DNA from: Isoetes taiwanensis
Lineage: Eukaryota > Streptophyta > Lycopodiopsida > Isoetales > Isoetaceae
Assembly (NCBI GenBank): GCA_021234155.1
Contig: JAJEKV010000102.1
Span: forward strand, 1,730,456-1,794,455
DNA length: 64,000 nt
Direction of reading: 5' to 3'
The notes below the pieces were generated by a model. That model made no database searches, was not told where the DNA came from, and was given only the letters and a program-made list of their open reading frames with translations. The position numbers were made by a program, and so were the translations under genes. Below are positions 34,607 to 47,972 of this stretch, piece after piece (positions within the stretch are counted from its first letter, which is position 1; every line of letters begins with the position of its first letter).

Positions 34607-34897
34607 TTGGTGACGCTAGAAAGGCTTCGTGGTTTCACATATCCCAATAGTTCCACGCATCTAATGAAAGGCCTCGCAGATTCTCAAGGCGGCAGTACCT
34701 GGGTTGATATTAACAATTTCAAAACCCTTAATGGGGGTCATAGGGTTCGCTTTTCCCCTGGCTCTTTCTTCGCCATAATTGTCATCATCATCCTCATACT
34801 CTCCATCCTCTTCCCTCATAGCCCCGCCTCCGGGGTGGTTCGCCCTCATGTCGGTGTTCTTCGTGTTTTTTCTCTCTCTTTTTCGATCTCATCGCCT
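34607..34897 (-). pseudogene. Acidic exon (ORF3), copy B
   Basis: Same acidic frame as 1-277, disrupted by small indels. The splice-acceptor context is altered (CTGTAAG in copy A becomes CTCTGAAG). Confidence 0.4.
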
Positions 34898-35081
34898 CTG
34901 AAGACTAAGAAGAATGAATGTACAACAAATGAATTATTCCTTATACTCCAAACTCTAGAAGAGAAAGACAAGTATTGTAGGAAAAGACAATTTGATTGTA
35001 TTAAAAATGCATGAAAGGTCAATGCAAAAATTACATGTTTTGAGTAGCCCAAAAGCTATACTTATACAATGCATAATATAA

Positions 35082-36453
35082 TTAACTAGGAGCTAGGCCC
35101 CTCATCCTCTTCCATTGGCGAGGTGGTGGTGGCGGGTACGATGACGAATAAAGCGACGCCTGGATCAACTCAGAAGCGGCCGCGTAGAGAAGCAACCTCT
35201 GAGGATAGGCGATCGCTAATGGGGCCGCCGCGAGGAGCTTCATACTTATCCAGTGGTGCATATCCTCGCCCAAGGCAGCTGTGGCGAAGGTCCCGCTGCA
35301 TCAACATGTAAGTAAGCATGTGGTAAGATAACTTGTGCCCAAGAAGAGTGGATAAGGCACGGAGGCTTCGCTCGGTTAAGTCACGCGGCCACTTAACAAA
35401 CCCCGTCCCCCCTAAAAGCCGAGTAGGGAAGAAGCGGTAAGAGGGCTCCTGGATGCCTCCCATGGGGAGTAACCAAGTGTCTACCTCCTTCTCTAGATTC
35501 TAGGAACCCTTTCCTCCATGAGCTCCTCTTTCTCCTCCCTATAATGGGTGGGGGTTATGGTAAAGGTCTTCCCTTCCTCATCCGAATGAGAGGGAAGCTC
35601 ACCATGAGGATACTTGGGACTCAAGATCCCCAGCCGCAAAGGCTTCCTGAGGAGGTTGGGATGGAGGGTCTTGAAGCACTAGATCCCTAAGCCGGAGGAG
35701 TGCCCCGCCGCCTCAATAGTTTGCTGGTGGAACCGAGTAGTTGTTTGTACCTCAGAGGGAGGTCCACGATGAGAAATCGATGGTGTCATCCATGCAATAT
35801 TCGGCCAGCTCATAGAGAACTTGTGCTTTCTCCTTCCCTTGAATCCCGCCACTACATGGTATATCCACATAATGTCATCCAAAGAAGGAACTTGCCCCCT
35901 GGTGGTATATAAAACGAACCACATCTAACCTAAGAAATGCCCACCCCGCTTATAAGTGGTGGCATCTCCTCCTCTAATAATTGTTTCCACCGACAAAATT
36001 GTCCATCCCAATCTGCCGCCCCTTTCCCTCATCCGACAACTCTCCGGGCCTTGCCCTTCTCCTCAGCAGAGTTTCATCCTCTACATACGGTCCATAAGAA
36101 TGCACATGGCAAAGGATATCTCGAGGAACTTTGTCCCTCATGGATGACGACCGGGGTTGCCGAGCCCACCGGAGTTTGCCCCCGCAAAGACTGCAGAACC
36201 ACTTTTACCCCGCCAAGCATCTCTTTCACTACGGCTCATTCAATATACAGACGGGGAGGTTCTCCTGCAGGAATACAAAGAGGAAGCATCTCCCTCCGAT
36301 AGAATCGCAGAAACCCAAAGATAGTCCTGTGTCACTCATGTTCAAAATGAGATCAATGTGCCGGAGTAGAAAAGGCTTCAAGAGATCGGGAGGGTACTTG
36401 GGGATCCCAAAGGTTCCCCATCTTGGTACCATGCAAGCAGTCAAGGGCGCCAT
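35082..36453 (-). pseudogene. ORF2, copy B
   Basis: Counterpart of 468-1855 with more indels. It keeps the in-frame TGA after LYIE, the QEFL-type motif segments and the Pro-rich, acidic C-terminal tail. Near 35.3 kb it preserves a frame (LSTLLGHKLSYHMLTYML) that shows where copy A is shifted around 690-760. Confidence 0.55.
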
Positions 36454-36563
36454 AGGCGCCGGAAGGAAAGAGGAAGATAAATGAAAAACTGAGAGTAAAA
36501 ATTAACCCTAACTTTTAAAGTACTTATAACTTTTATGTCGACGCAAAGATTATTATTATGATG

Positions 36564-36590
<27 letters not shown>

Positions 36591-36598
<8 letters not shown>

Positions 36599-39521
36599 GT
36601 ATACATAATTGGCCTCCTAGATGTATGGCTTCTATTTATACACTAGGGGATCAATGTACATAGTATGGCGCTTAATGTCCTCTTTTGGTTGCAAATAAAA
36701 TTAACTTATACCTTCACTTGATGGTTTTTGGAAAAATAAATAATGGTTAATAGATGATATTTGTTAAACATGCCAAGTTTAGGTTTTTTTCTCCACGCCT
36801 CTACCAGAACTCAAGTAGCAGGCTGATGGGAGGCGCCCCGTTCCCCGAGCCTATTACGCGACGGAGACCGTGCAATGGCGGTGGTTAGATATGGAAATCC
36901 ACCTACATTCCGCGGGTTGGCACAAATGGTGAGATCTTCTCGACCTAAATTAGATGTTTAGCTTAGCAAAAGATATAGGCTTTTACGCAGATCGATGAGC
37001 TTTCATTTATAAACCCCTACCGCTTTAATCACATGAGGCATCGCTCACATGCTTAAACCGCATTGGCATCACTTCAAGCATCTTAGGTGCCGCTTGATTC
37101 ATGGTCCCCGGGCTGGAAAAATCTTCACTACGGATGTCCGTGATATTACTTAGAATATGATTCAGATGGTTGCCCATACACCCAGATAGTGTGACCACTC
37201 TGAGGAGGAGTGGCTTGAAGCGAGTTCCAAGCCCGCCTTGGGGATAACTGGGTCCGATAATAGACTCATGGAGGCCGGAGGAACATAGGGATCAAACGCC
37301 CCTGGATTAACCATCAGGGCAATGATGCTCACAAGCAAAATTATGCTGGAAGGCAGAGTCGTGACACTGGGAAGCAGGGTAATTCCAGCTACAGAAATAC
37401 CGCCCCTGATACACAGGAAGGGGACAATGAGTTTGAACCCGAGGACTCTCAGGTCTGATCATGCTATGCATTTTGGATTTCAATACATTATTTAATGTGG
37501 GATGTTCCATAATCAACTCTTACTGATTTTACAATAAACCTAGCTGGTTCAGATCAATCAAGATTTTGGGTTTGATTTAGATATACTAACGCGAAGTCTC
37601 CTCGCATATAAATGGCTAAGATATGGTCATATTACCGGGTTTAATATTTATGTCCCGTAATCCAAAGGATGCTTTAGATATTGCATGGATGTTTTAAATC
37701 AATACACAACTTTAACCCAGTATTTCAGCTTATCTTTATTGATTTTAAGTTGTATATGCATTGTTTATAGCTTGAATAATTGAGGGAAAAAGGTAACAAT
37801 AGGTGACTGGGGCGATGAGTCGAGAAACCTAATGTACCTTTTTGCCCCTCACCATTACCAAATTCTTGCTAATGTTGTGTTGGTTGGCCGCAGTACCGTT
37901 TCTTTTTCCTATTGTTTCCTTTTTCCGATTTCAAGTTCGTGTCCCCGCTATAATATGGATAATATTGGTGGCATTTCTTGCACTCGCACTCATATGGTAC
38001 TTACGTAAGGTTTTATAAAAGGGAAGATTTCACTAGCCCATGCTCAATGATATTTTTAGCAATAATGATATGATGATCAACGAATCTATGAGTTCTGGCC
38101 TTATAAGACTTGCTTTAAATGCTATCCGCCTGCTTTTTGTGGTGACAAATAAAGGCACACATGACTATAATGACAGAGTTTTTCAATGTTTTACCCATCT
38201 TTACCGAAAGAATCCACTATTTTCTTGACAATTTAGACTTTTATGAAGTACTGTTCATCCATCCATAAGTTTAGGCTGATTTTGTGCAATCGATATTCGA
38301 CTGGCTTGACCGCATGCATCAATTCATGGTGGTCTTATAATATCATCACATCGTGATTATGGTTTTGATGGAATGCTCTATAATATATTTCAAGTATTGA
38401 AACGTAGTATGTGCTATTCTTTGATAAGTTCTATTCCACGGGTTAAATACATTGATGTTGTCTCTGCTTGGTTTTATTAACATACGTAGTTTAATTGTTA
38501 GTAAACATGGCATATATTTTAGCTATATGCTTTAACGCTGTCATTAATTGGGATTTGCACATGAATCGATTAAATGCACCCGCATGCATAGGCTATTAAT
38601 GGCAAGCATGCAAAGGGGTCGAATGACATAGGTGACAAAAATTAGCTTTACAAGTGGTGAACTAATCGGCTAAACATGCATCCGGCTAAAATGTAGCTTG
38701 CATTGTCAAAGATTTAAAATGACTTTACCTACCTTTTGGAAATGAAAGATACTTTTAGTTGCATGAAGTCACCGAATTTAAATGATACCTTATTATAGAC
38801 GCCTTTACATTTATCGGTGTAATAACTTGCATGCAAAGGGGTTTAGAATTGTTTGCATGCATAGGCCGAGTATGGCACAAAAAAATAAAAAGTGGCATAA
38901 CAAAGTTGGTGTACCAATGCAAATTAAACATGCGGGGTCTAATGACCTGCATGCATGGTCAAATAGCTAAAAGGGCTTCAGCTTAACGGTGGAACCGTAT
39001 GACACTTTTGGTTCTCACATCTTTTATCTAAATATTTAAACTTTAGTTGAAAATGAAGGATGCCACTTTGGGTCTTTTCAAACGTACACTTTTAAAGTAT
39101 TTGGTCTTTAAGAAAGTAAAGCCCATGACCAAAATCTACATGGTCTTATAGTTTTGCATGATCCTAAACATCCATATTGACTCAGGCATGGGAGTAGTTA
39201 GCACATATGGTCGCATGTGGCTCGCCTACCGTTATTACCACGCTATGTCCGTTTACAAAAATATAGATGGAAACTTGACTCGCTTAGGGACTTGATTATC
39301 CACTAATAGTAGACCATTGGTCTTATGAACTGCTCATTCTTTATTTAGACCATTGATAGATAATTTAGTGTTTTGAACTAAAAACTTGGTGTTCCATGCC
39401 CGATAGTGTCATCATGGATCTTGATCCTAGTATGAACTGATAAGACCCATAAGGGATTGACCTCGTGTTGATGTCACTACTAGTTGGTTGATGCCATGGC
39501 TAGTGTGGACTAGATTTTTTT
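36591..39521 (+). repeat. Left pseudo-LTR of PLE copy B
   Basis: Matches 1986-4963. The TATA box is preserved near 37005. The central stretch 37300-37450 is almost identical to copy A, while both sides are noisy at CTG and CAG. Confidence 0.85.
37101..38050 (+). pseudogene. Tail-anchored membrane protein gene, copy B
   Basis: Counterpart of 2506-3459. The exon-1 donor CAG|GTCTGA (37452|37453) is kept. The acceptor reads 'ggttggccgcag' ending at 37893, and the hydrophobic helix (IIWIILVAFLALALIWYL) is intact in exon 2. Small indels in exon 1 and at the start of exon 2 break the frame. Confidence 0.45.
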
Positions 39522-39668
39522 CAGGAACTCAGATCCCTCGGTTTTACCAGTGGTCACTTCTACCTAGAAATCAAGTATTTAGCTCTAAAACATTACCGCC
39601 TCTCTTGATAAATGATATTGCTTTATTGATGCCTTATGGACTAATTTCTTATTTATCAATGATTAACA

Positions 39669-42600
39669 GAAAGAGAAATAGTATACGGTTACCCTACCCA
39701 CTTGGAACAATGAATTGGCAAAATATGGGGTACAATTACTTCAAATCAAGTTCCAAGCTATGTTGTTTCAAAGTCTATTGTGCCGCATTAAGGATATCAA
39801 GGCCATCTAATACATCATACAAAAAGGAAGTTGCCGAGGGACGTAATGCATTCGCCCCTAATGCATCTAGGGTTTAATCAATGGATCAAAGCATTCTCCA
39901 AAGATCAACAAGGCCGGTAACGAAGTTGATAAAATCGCCAAGGTCATTGATTTAACCAGATAACAAAATTCTACCCGACCCGATCTATCGCTGACGCTTG
40001 AGGAGGATCGATGCAAAATCCAATATATGATCGAATTAAGGCCTTGGAAAAGGCCAATGGTATCAAGAGGGAAGTTAAGGCAAAAGATGACATTTTTTAG
40101 TCAGGACGAGGTTGTGGATGATGATCCTTTGACTCTATACCGCCGTAATGTGATAAAGAAACCTTGAAAGCCAACAACAAGTCTAATGATGAGGACGAGA
40201 ATGGGCCATTTGACTTCACCTTGAACAATTGTTTGAACTTCCCTGTTATTCCAGAACGGTTGGTAGAGAATCATGCTGTTCTATGCAATCAGGGTTTGTG
40301 GAGAACCAAGAATTTTGGGGCCCTAGCCCCTATCAACAGGGATACGGATTCTACTTGGGGTCTTACTAAGGATCAGGTTAATGCCACATACAATGCCCCT
40401 CACACGGATAAGTTTGTTAGAAAGGAAGAAATATTGTGCAGCATAGACACAAGATTCTTTGATAAGGTCTGCACAAAAAGTCCATACATGTATATGGGCC
40501 AGAAAGGCCACATGGCATATCCCAATATTGACAGGAATGACTTCTACCTTAAGAGGATTTGGAGGACATTCCCACCTTTTATTTTAAATGTGTATGCGAT
40601 GATAGAGGAAAAAAAGAAGTCTAAAAAGACCACATGTGGTGACAATATGACTTGGTTGGATCAAGGAGTGTGGTACATGCTCAATAATTTGGACGTGATC
40701 TACCCTAACATGTCCATCGCAGCTCAAGTGGTTACATTTAGAGGGTTCCTTAGGGGTCCCCTTAAAACCAAAAGATCATGGGGTTCATTTCCTACCTACA
40801 GTCGTGGAGGTGTTGATCCAAATGACAATGAATCTTGCCGCAGATCCATGGTCCGACCTTAAGATTGGTCTCGCCTAGATGCAAGATGATGGACATATGT
40901 GAGAAAACCATCAAACCCGGGCTACATATCCGAAAGATGCGTGCTTCGCCACCCATACTACCAAGAGACTCAAGAGCGTGAGTGCCTCTAATCCAACCAA
41001 GATCGCGTGCATTATGGTTGTACGACACCAAGAATTATGACTAAACCAATGTATGTGACACCACCTACGCCCGAGAGTGCCTCGCTTGAATGCATTGGCA
41101 CACAAGTCCTCACTGATACTCCGTCACCAAGGACAACCACCCATGCACGCAAGCGTTGACATGGCGGCCGGGATGAACTACGATACTGTGCCCGAGACAA
41201 AGGTACGAATTTATAATTTATACTCCATTTTGCATTGGTCAGTATAATCGTATTTCCGAAATCTCGCTATCGTGTTACATTATCATAATTGATGTATACC
41301 GCTTCTTCCCTTTTTAAAAAAAAATAAAATGATGCCACTCGCCCATACGCATACCAAAAGACATATGCCATAGTGTGGCTAGCCAAAGGTCCGGTATTAT
41401 CTAGGTCGGTCAAGATGCTTAAAATAATTTTTTTGTTGCCTACGTGACGCCTAAGTTTATTACAATAAACCGCCAAGGGAGATATGCTATCACCGAAAGT
41501 GGACCTCTAATAAAATGAAAATTGTACACCGCGACCTTTTGTCCAAAATTCAGACCTCATATGTTTACCCGCAATATTTCATATGGTTTCCCTCAATGCT
41601 TTGGTGAGTCGTGGATAAACATGATGCTCAATACCATGTTTGATGGAAATATAGTGAGAATCTTCGTGATATCCGCTATAAACCATTCTATATTTTTGCA
41701 CAAGATCATGATGTGTCGTGGCCCCGCAAAGAATCCTAACATGGCTTCTTTTATTGACCCCGATATTGGTCAATGCTAGAACCACCAAGTTATCAATTAT
41801 AAGAAGCAAACGCTTAGAAACCTTTTCAAAAAGGTCTTAATCATATTCCCGATAAAATGTTGATCATGAGGGAATTTAGGGAGGAAATATCCAAGGTGTG
41901 TGACCTTTTCTTTGATGCACATATAATAATAATAATAATAATATTTATTATCATGCCCCTTTAGGACCTTGAGGTCATGGAGCAGCAGCTACACTTAAAT
42001 GTTTGATTGTACTTGAATCAAAAATGATCTATGAGTTTCAACCTTTTAAGATAACATCCTAGAGTTCTTGGATCCATATCCGTGAGACTATGAAAATTAT
42101 GAAAACAGATGCCAAAGGAATCTCTAATTTCTCGTGATAATGGGCACGTTAAGAACACATGCTCCTCATCTTCGAGCATATCCCATCCAGGCATAACAAA
42201 CAAACCCTAAGTATCTCTTGGGATACCCGCCCATCCCCGCCTGCCTCTATGTTGAGCTTATGGGAACCTCGTATGATCGCAATGGTCCGCTTCAGTGTGG
42301 TGGAAGCCCGCCCTCAAGATATGCTTGGTCCGAATATACAATCATCGGATTTATCTCCTTCATGTAATATATCATCTTAGTGCCGTTCTTCCCCGTGATC
42401 CGCCAAGCTAGTGATTGCACCAAGTCTCGTACACCAATTTCTCGAGTCGCCAATCCATTCTCCTTATACCCTAGCTTGCAGCCCAATCCAACTCATCCTT
42501 ATACCAGCCCGGCCATGGAGGGCTTCCATTGCCTTTTTAGGAATCCGATCATCATCCAAAGTAAATAACTGCTCACAAACGTGATGGTCCGATCGCTAAG

Positions 42601-44787
42601 CTTCTCGCCAAGTGATAGTAAACCCGCCGCCAAAGATAATAGATATGGGGTTTGCCGCTAATACCAAACTCCTCTTGCAAGAATAGCTTCGATACTCTCA
42701 ACCTGCTTTCCATAATCCTTTAGGACAGAGCTGGTCCCCGTGATTGGAGCACCATATAGGATTACCGCTTGGACCAAAGTTTTGAAGAGTAATCTTCTCA
42801 ACCCCCAATCTTGTAACGATGCTTTATGCATCACGGAAAGCATTCGTGATAAGGTCGTTTTTCCTCCCGCTATTCGGGCTTTAATGCATTCTTTCCATTT
42901 GTAATTTGAGCTGAAATCTAGACCAAGGTATTTATAGTTACTCATAGTTTCCAATGCTTCTCCATTGTATGTGAAATCTGGTCTGTTTGTGGTACCACAC
43001 ACCATGATCTTGGATTTAGACAAGTTCACTTTCATTCTCTTAGCCATGCAGAACTCGCTCAAGGTTTGCAGGTGTCTCTGGAGGCATGCCGAGGTTCCGC
43101 CAGCACTACGCCGCCGGGCCACAGAGAGCAGCAGCTTGAATCACATAATCCCCTAGCTGAGTTCCCACAAATTTTCCTTCTCCATCCATATGTATTCTTT
43201 CTACATATGTATTCGTACCCTGATATTACTGATGTGGAAAAGGAGGCGTTCAAAATGAGAATATTAGATATTGCATCCAGCAGGATCAACACGGCTATTA
43301 GCAATGTGACTGAACCAAAGAAATTTGTTTTAGCTGATCGTGATGTGATCAATAATCTGGAATGGTTATATACTAACTTCTATATCTCCGGGGATAAGGC
43401 TACCAATAATCCGCCTTCATTTGCCCACAACATGTCGTGAAATGGCCATCAAGAGGTTGAATAAATATGACTTTCGATTATTCTCACCCACACAAGGAGA
43501 TCCAAAGTCTAATCAAGGAGGATATACAAAACATTATGGGTTGCATTGGCTGCTAATCAGAAAGATTACCATACCTACTCGGGGTGTTTAAGGCCCATAA
43601 GAGTGACTATAGGTGGATTACTAATGCCCACAATACAATTTACACCGAGATATCGAAATTATCACCGCCGGGCCTTAATGATATTGTATCTAATCGGCCG
43701 TAAATAGCTAAAATGCTAAGTGCTAGTGTACATACCATGCTCCTGTAAAGTAAATTCCCCGCTGGGTTGTTAATTCAAAGGTATGATGTTGTGATCAATC
43801 TTCCATCCAAAGATTCATGACCTATTTGTTGCGACATAACTAAATGTTATGAGAACATCCCCTACTCGGAGACAATGGAATCCGGCAGTAATTATTGAAC
43901 CGGTCCGGCATGGTCGCTTGAAATGGCAAAAGGCTTACACCATAACAATGAGTTATGGATTAAGAAGTCCTCCAATTGTTACACGCCAAATGGTTTAAAA
44001 AATGAGCCAAAGGGAAGATGTCGTCCAAAATGGGGCTAGCAAGCTTTTAAAAGCTAACCATTGGCTACTTTCTAATTGCTTTATAGCAATGGGCAAAGCA
44101 GGACCCGGTCAGCAGTATGTGGAATCCCATGGGATTTTCATGCAGCCCCAAATGTGCAATTTGTACCTTGCATGGTTCGAGGTTAATTTCATCAAGAAGC
44201 TGGCATCTCATGGTAAATATAAGGAGATCAGTATGTTCAAACATACATTCCGATACATTGATGACCTATTTGCCATTAATCGCCCCACTATTCGAATTTC
44301 TTAGTACTATCCCAAATGAGTCCGCCAAAGTCCTAATATCTATGACATGAGCAAACTTGGCATCAAGGAGGAAACCATGTTTCATTACAGATATGGGGAC
44401 AGCAGCCCAAGAAGCCATATGGTTAACTTATTAAATCTACGCATTGAAATTGTCAACAATGGCAGTGGAGTATATAGGTATACCAAGTATGATAAGAGGG
44501 ATATTCTACCTTTCACCGCCTTAAAGTTCGTACATGATGATAGCTGCAGGCCATACTTACAGGCCAGGAACGTAATAGTTTCCCAAATCTTACCATACAT
44601 GTATGTCAATTGCGGTCCATTCAAAGTCAGCCACGACATTAAAGAATTGATTGTTTGTTTCAACAATAATGGCTTTGACATCTTTGGCATGAAGAGGAAA
44701 ATCACAGGCTATATACAAGATAACTCCTTTCCAGGACTCAAGTTTGACAAGTTTATCTTGATACAAGAAATTAATGCGAGTGCATAA
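39669..44787 (+). pseudogene. PLE reverse transcriptase polyprotein, copy B
   Basis: Counterpart of 5108-10309. The open part 40164-40862 matches copy A almost residue for residue. The intron donor is kept at 41202|41203, while the acceptor reads tacgtg instead of tacag. Downstream of the LINE, MYSYPDITD at 43208 and the palm follow: GIFMQPQMCNLYLAWFEV near 44.13 kb and TFRYIDDLFAINRPT near 44.25 kb. These are clearer than in copy A. The thumb (44347-44787) is nearly identical to copy A. Confidence 0.7.
41926..43202 (-). mobile_element. 5'-truncated LINE inside the PLE, copy B
   Basis: Same insertion as 7391-8677, with the (ATT)n tail at the left and 'acatat' on both flanks. The frame at 42658-43122 is more continuous than in copy A: VNLSKSKIMVCGTT, TYNGEALETMSNYKYLGLDF, LLFKTLVQAVILYGAP. 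EEHVFLTCP near 42.15 kb is the terminal finger region. Confidence 0.8.
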
Positions 44788-44956
44788 GGTATGACTGATT
44801 CTACCATCTGTTGTCACAATTTTTGATGTGTAGTTTATTGGATAACATATCTAATAGGGTAAGGTGTGGACCCCAGCAGTGCTGGTACGAGTCCACCCTC
44901 CCTACGAGCACTTAATAATTTAGCTGGGCCAAACCTATCCTACGGTTGGTGGTAGG

Positions 44957-47879
44957 TTTTTTTTATGTTTGTATACATGGGCCGGTCTCCCTAGATGTAT
45001 GGCTTCTATTTATACACTAGGGGATCAATGTACATAGTATGGCAGTTAATGTCCTCTTTGGGTTGCAAATAAAATTAACTTATACCTTCACTTGATGGTT
45101 TTTGGAAAAATAAATAATGGTTAATAGATGCCAAGTTTAGGGTTTTTCTCCACGCCTCTACCAGTAACTCAAGTAGCAGTGTCGATGGCGTGCGCCCGGG
45201 TTCCCCGAGCCCATTACGTGACGGAGACCAGCAAAAGGGCGTGGTTGGATATGGAAATCCACCTACATTCCGTGGTCGGCACAAATGGTGAGATCTTCCT
45301 CGACCTAAATTAGATGTTTAGCTTAGCAAAGATATAGGCTTTACTACGCATCGATGAGCTTTCATTTATAAACCCCTACCGGCTTTAATCACATGAGGCA
45401 CTAGCTCACATGCTTAAACCGCATTGGCATCACTTCAAGCATCTTAGGTGCCATTGTATTCATGGTCCCCGGGGGAAAAATCTTCACTACGGATGTCCGT
45501 GATATTACTTAGAATATGATTCAGATGGTTGCCCATACACCCGTGATAGTGTGACCACTTTTGAGGAGGAGTGGCTTGAAGCGGAGTTCCAAGCCCTCTG
45601 CCTCGGGATAACCGGGTCCGATAATAGACTCATGGAGGCCGGAGGAACACAGGGATCAAACGTCCCCGGATTAACCATCGTGGCAATGATGCTCACAAGC
45701 AAACTTATGCCGAAGGCGAAGTCGCGATACACCGGGAAGCGTGGTAATTCCAGCTATGAAATACCGGGCCCCCGATACACGTGAAGGGGACAATGAGTTT
45801 GAACCCCGAGGACTCTCAGTGTCCGATCATGCTATGCATTTTGGATTTCAATACATTATTTAATGTGGGATGTTCCAGAATCAACTCTTACTGATTTTAC
45901 AATAAACCTAGCCGGTTCAGATCAATCAAGACTTGGGTTTGATTTAGATATACTAACGCTGGTCTCTCGCGATACAAATGGCTAAGATATGGTCATATTA
46001 TCGGTTTAATATTTATGTCCTCGGTAATCCAAAGGATGCTTTAGATATTGCATGGATGTTTTAAATCAATACACAAGACTTAACCGTATTTCAATTATCT
46101 TTATTGATTTTTTAAGTTGTATATGCATTGTTTATAGCTTGAATGATTTGAGGGAAAAAAAGGTAACAATAGGTGACCAGCGATGAGTCGAGAAACCTAA
46201 TGTACCTTTTGGTCCCTCACTCATTACCAAATTCTTGCTAATGTTGTGTTGGTTGGTCAAGTGTACGCTTCTTCCTATTGTTTCCTTTTTCCGATTTCAA
46301 GTTCGTGTCCTGGCTATAATATGGATAATATTGGTGGCATTTCTTGCACTCGCACTCATATGGTACTTACACAAGGTTTTTATAAAAGAGAAGATTCACT
46401 AGCCCATGCTCAATGATATTTTTAGCACAATGATATGATGATCAACGAATCTATGAGTTCTGTCTTATAAGACTTGCTTTAAATGCTATCCGGCCTGCTT
46501 TTTGTGGTGACAACAGTGCACACATGACTATAATGACAGAGTTTTTCAATGTTTTACCCATCTTTACTGAAAGAATCCACTATTTTCTTGACAATAGACT
46601 ATGAAGTATGTTAATCTGTCATAAGTTTAGGCTGATTTTGTGCAATCGATATTCGCACTGCTTGACCGCATGCACCACCATGGTGGTCTTATAATATCAT
46701 CACATCGTGGATTATGGTTTTGATGGAATGCTCTATAATATATTTCAAGTATTGAAATGTAGTATGTGCTATTCGATAAGTTCTATTCCACCAAGTTAAA
46801 TACATTGATGTTGTCTCTTTAGTTTTATTAACATACGTAGTTTAATTGTTAGTAAACATGGCTTACATATTTTAGCTATAAGTTTTAACGCTGTTGACAA
46901 TTGGGATTTGCACATGAACGGACAAATGCACCTGCATGCATAGGCTATTAATGGCAAGCATGCAAAGGGCCGAGAATGACACAGGTGACAAAAATTAGCT
47001 TTACAAGTGGTGAATACAGGCTAAACATGCATCCGGGCTAAAATGTAGCATGCATTGTCAAAGATTTAAAATGACTTTACCTACCTTTGGAAATGAAAGA
47101 TACTTTTAGTTGCATGAAGTCACCGGGAATTTAAATGATACCTTATTATAGACGCCTTTACATTTATCGGTGTAATAACTTGCATGCAAAGGGCTTAGAA
47201 TTGTTTGCATGCATAGGCCGGTATGGCACGCTTAAAAATAAAAGTGGCATAACAAAGGTGTACCAATGCAAATAAACATGTGGGGGTCTAATGACCGCAT
47301 GCATGGTCAAATAGCTAAAAGGGCTTCAGCTTAACGTGTGGAACCTCAGATGACACTTTTGGTTCTCACATCTTTTATCTAAATATTTAAACTTTAGTTG
47401 AAAATGAAGGATGACTTTGGGTCTTTTCAAACGTACACTTTAAAGTATTTGGTCTTTAAGAAAGTAAAGCCCATGACCAAAATCTACATGGTCTTATAGT
47501 TTTGCATGATCCTAAACATCCATATTGGCTCTATGCATGGGAGTATTTAGCACATATGGTCGCATGTGGCTCCGCCTATCATATTACCACGCCATGTCCA
47601 AGTTTCATAAAATATAGATGGAACTTGACTCTGTTTAGGGACTTGGATTATCCACTAATAGTAGACCATTGGTCTTATGAACTGTTCATTCTTTATTTAG
47701 ACCATTGGATAGATAATTTAGTGTTTTGAACTAAATACTTGGTGTTCCATGGCGGATAGTGTCATCATGGATCTTGATCCTAGTATGAACTGATAAGACT
47801 GCATAAGGGATTGACCTGTGTTGATGTCACTACTAGTTGGTTGATGCCATGGCTAGTGTGGACTGGATTTTTTTTTTTT
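44957..47879 (+). repeat. Right pseudo-LTR of PLE copy B
   Basis: Matches the other three pseudo-LTRs. It has the TAG at codon four of the upstream ATG, as in 10437-13351, so right-hand copies share this difference from left-hand ones. The hydrophobic exon-2 stretch is intact near 46300-46380. Confidence 0.85.
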
Positions 47880-47972
47880 GGAATGAAAATGGAGCTATCT
47901 AATCTATGATAGGAACCGGGATTTTCTATTATCATAACAAAATTTGTTACAATGCAAATGCCCTCAAGCAAC

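Larger units (their letters stand above)
36591..47879 (+). mobile_element. Penelope-like element, copy B
   Basis: Same structure as copy A: pseudo-LTRs at 36591-39521 and 44957-47879, an RT gene between them, and the same LINE at the same codon. It lies in the same place between ORF2 and the H3-like ORF1. Confidence 0.8.
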
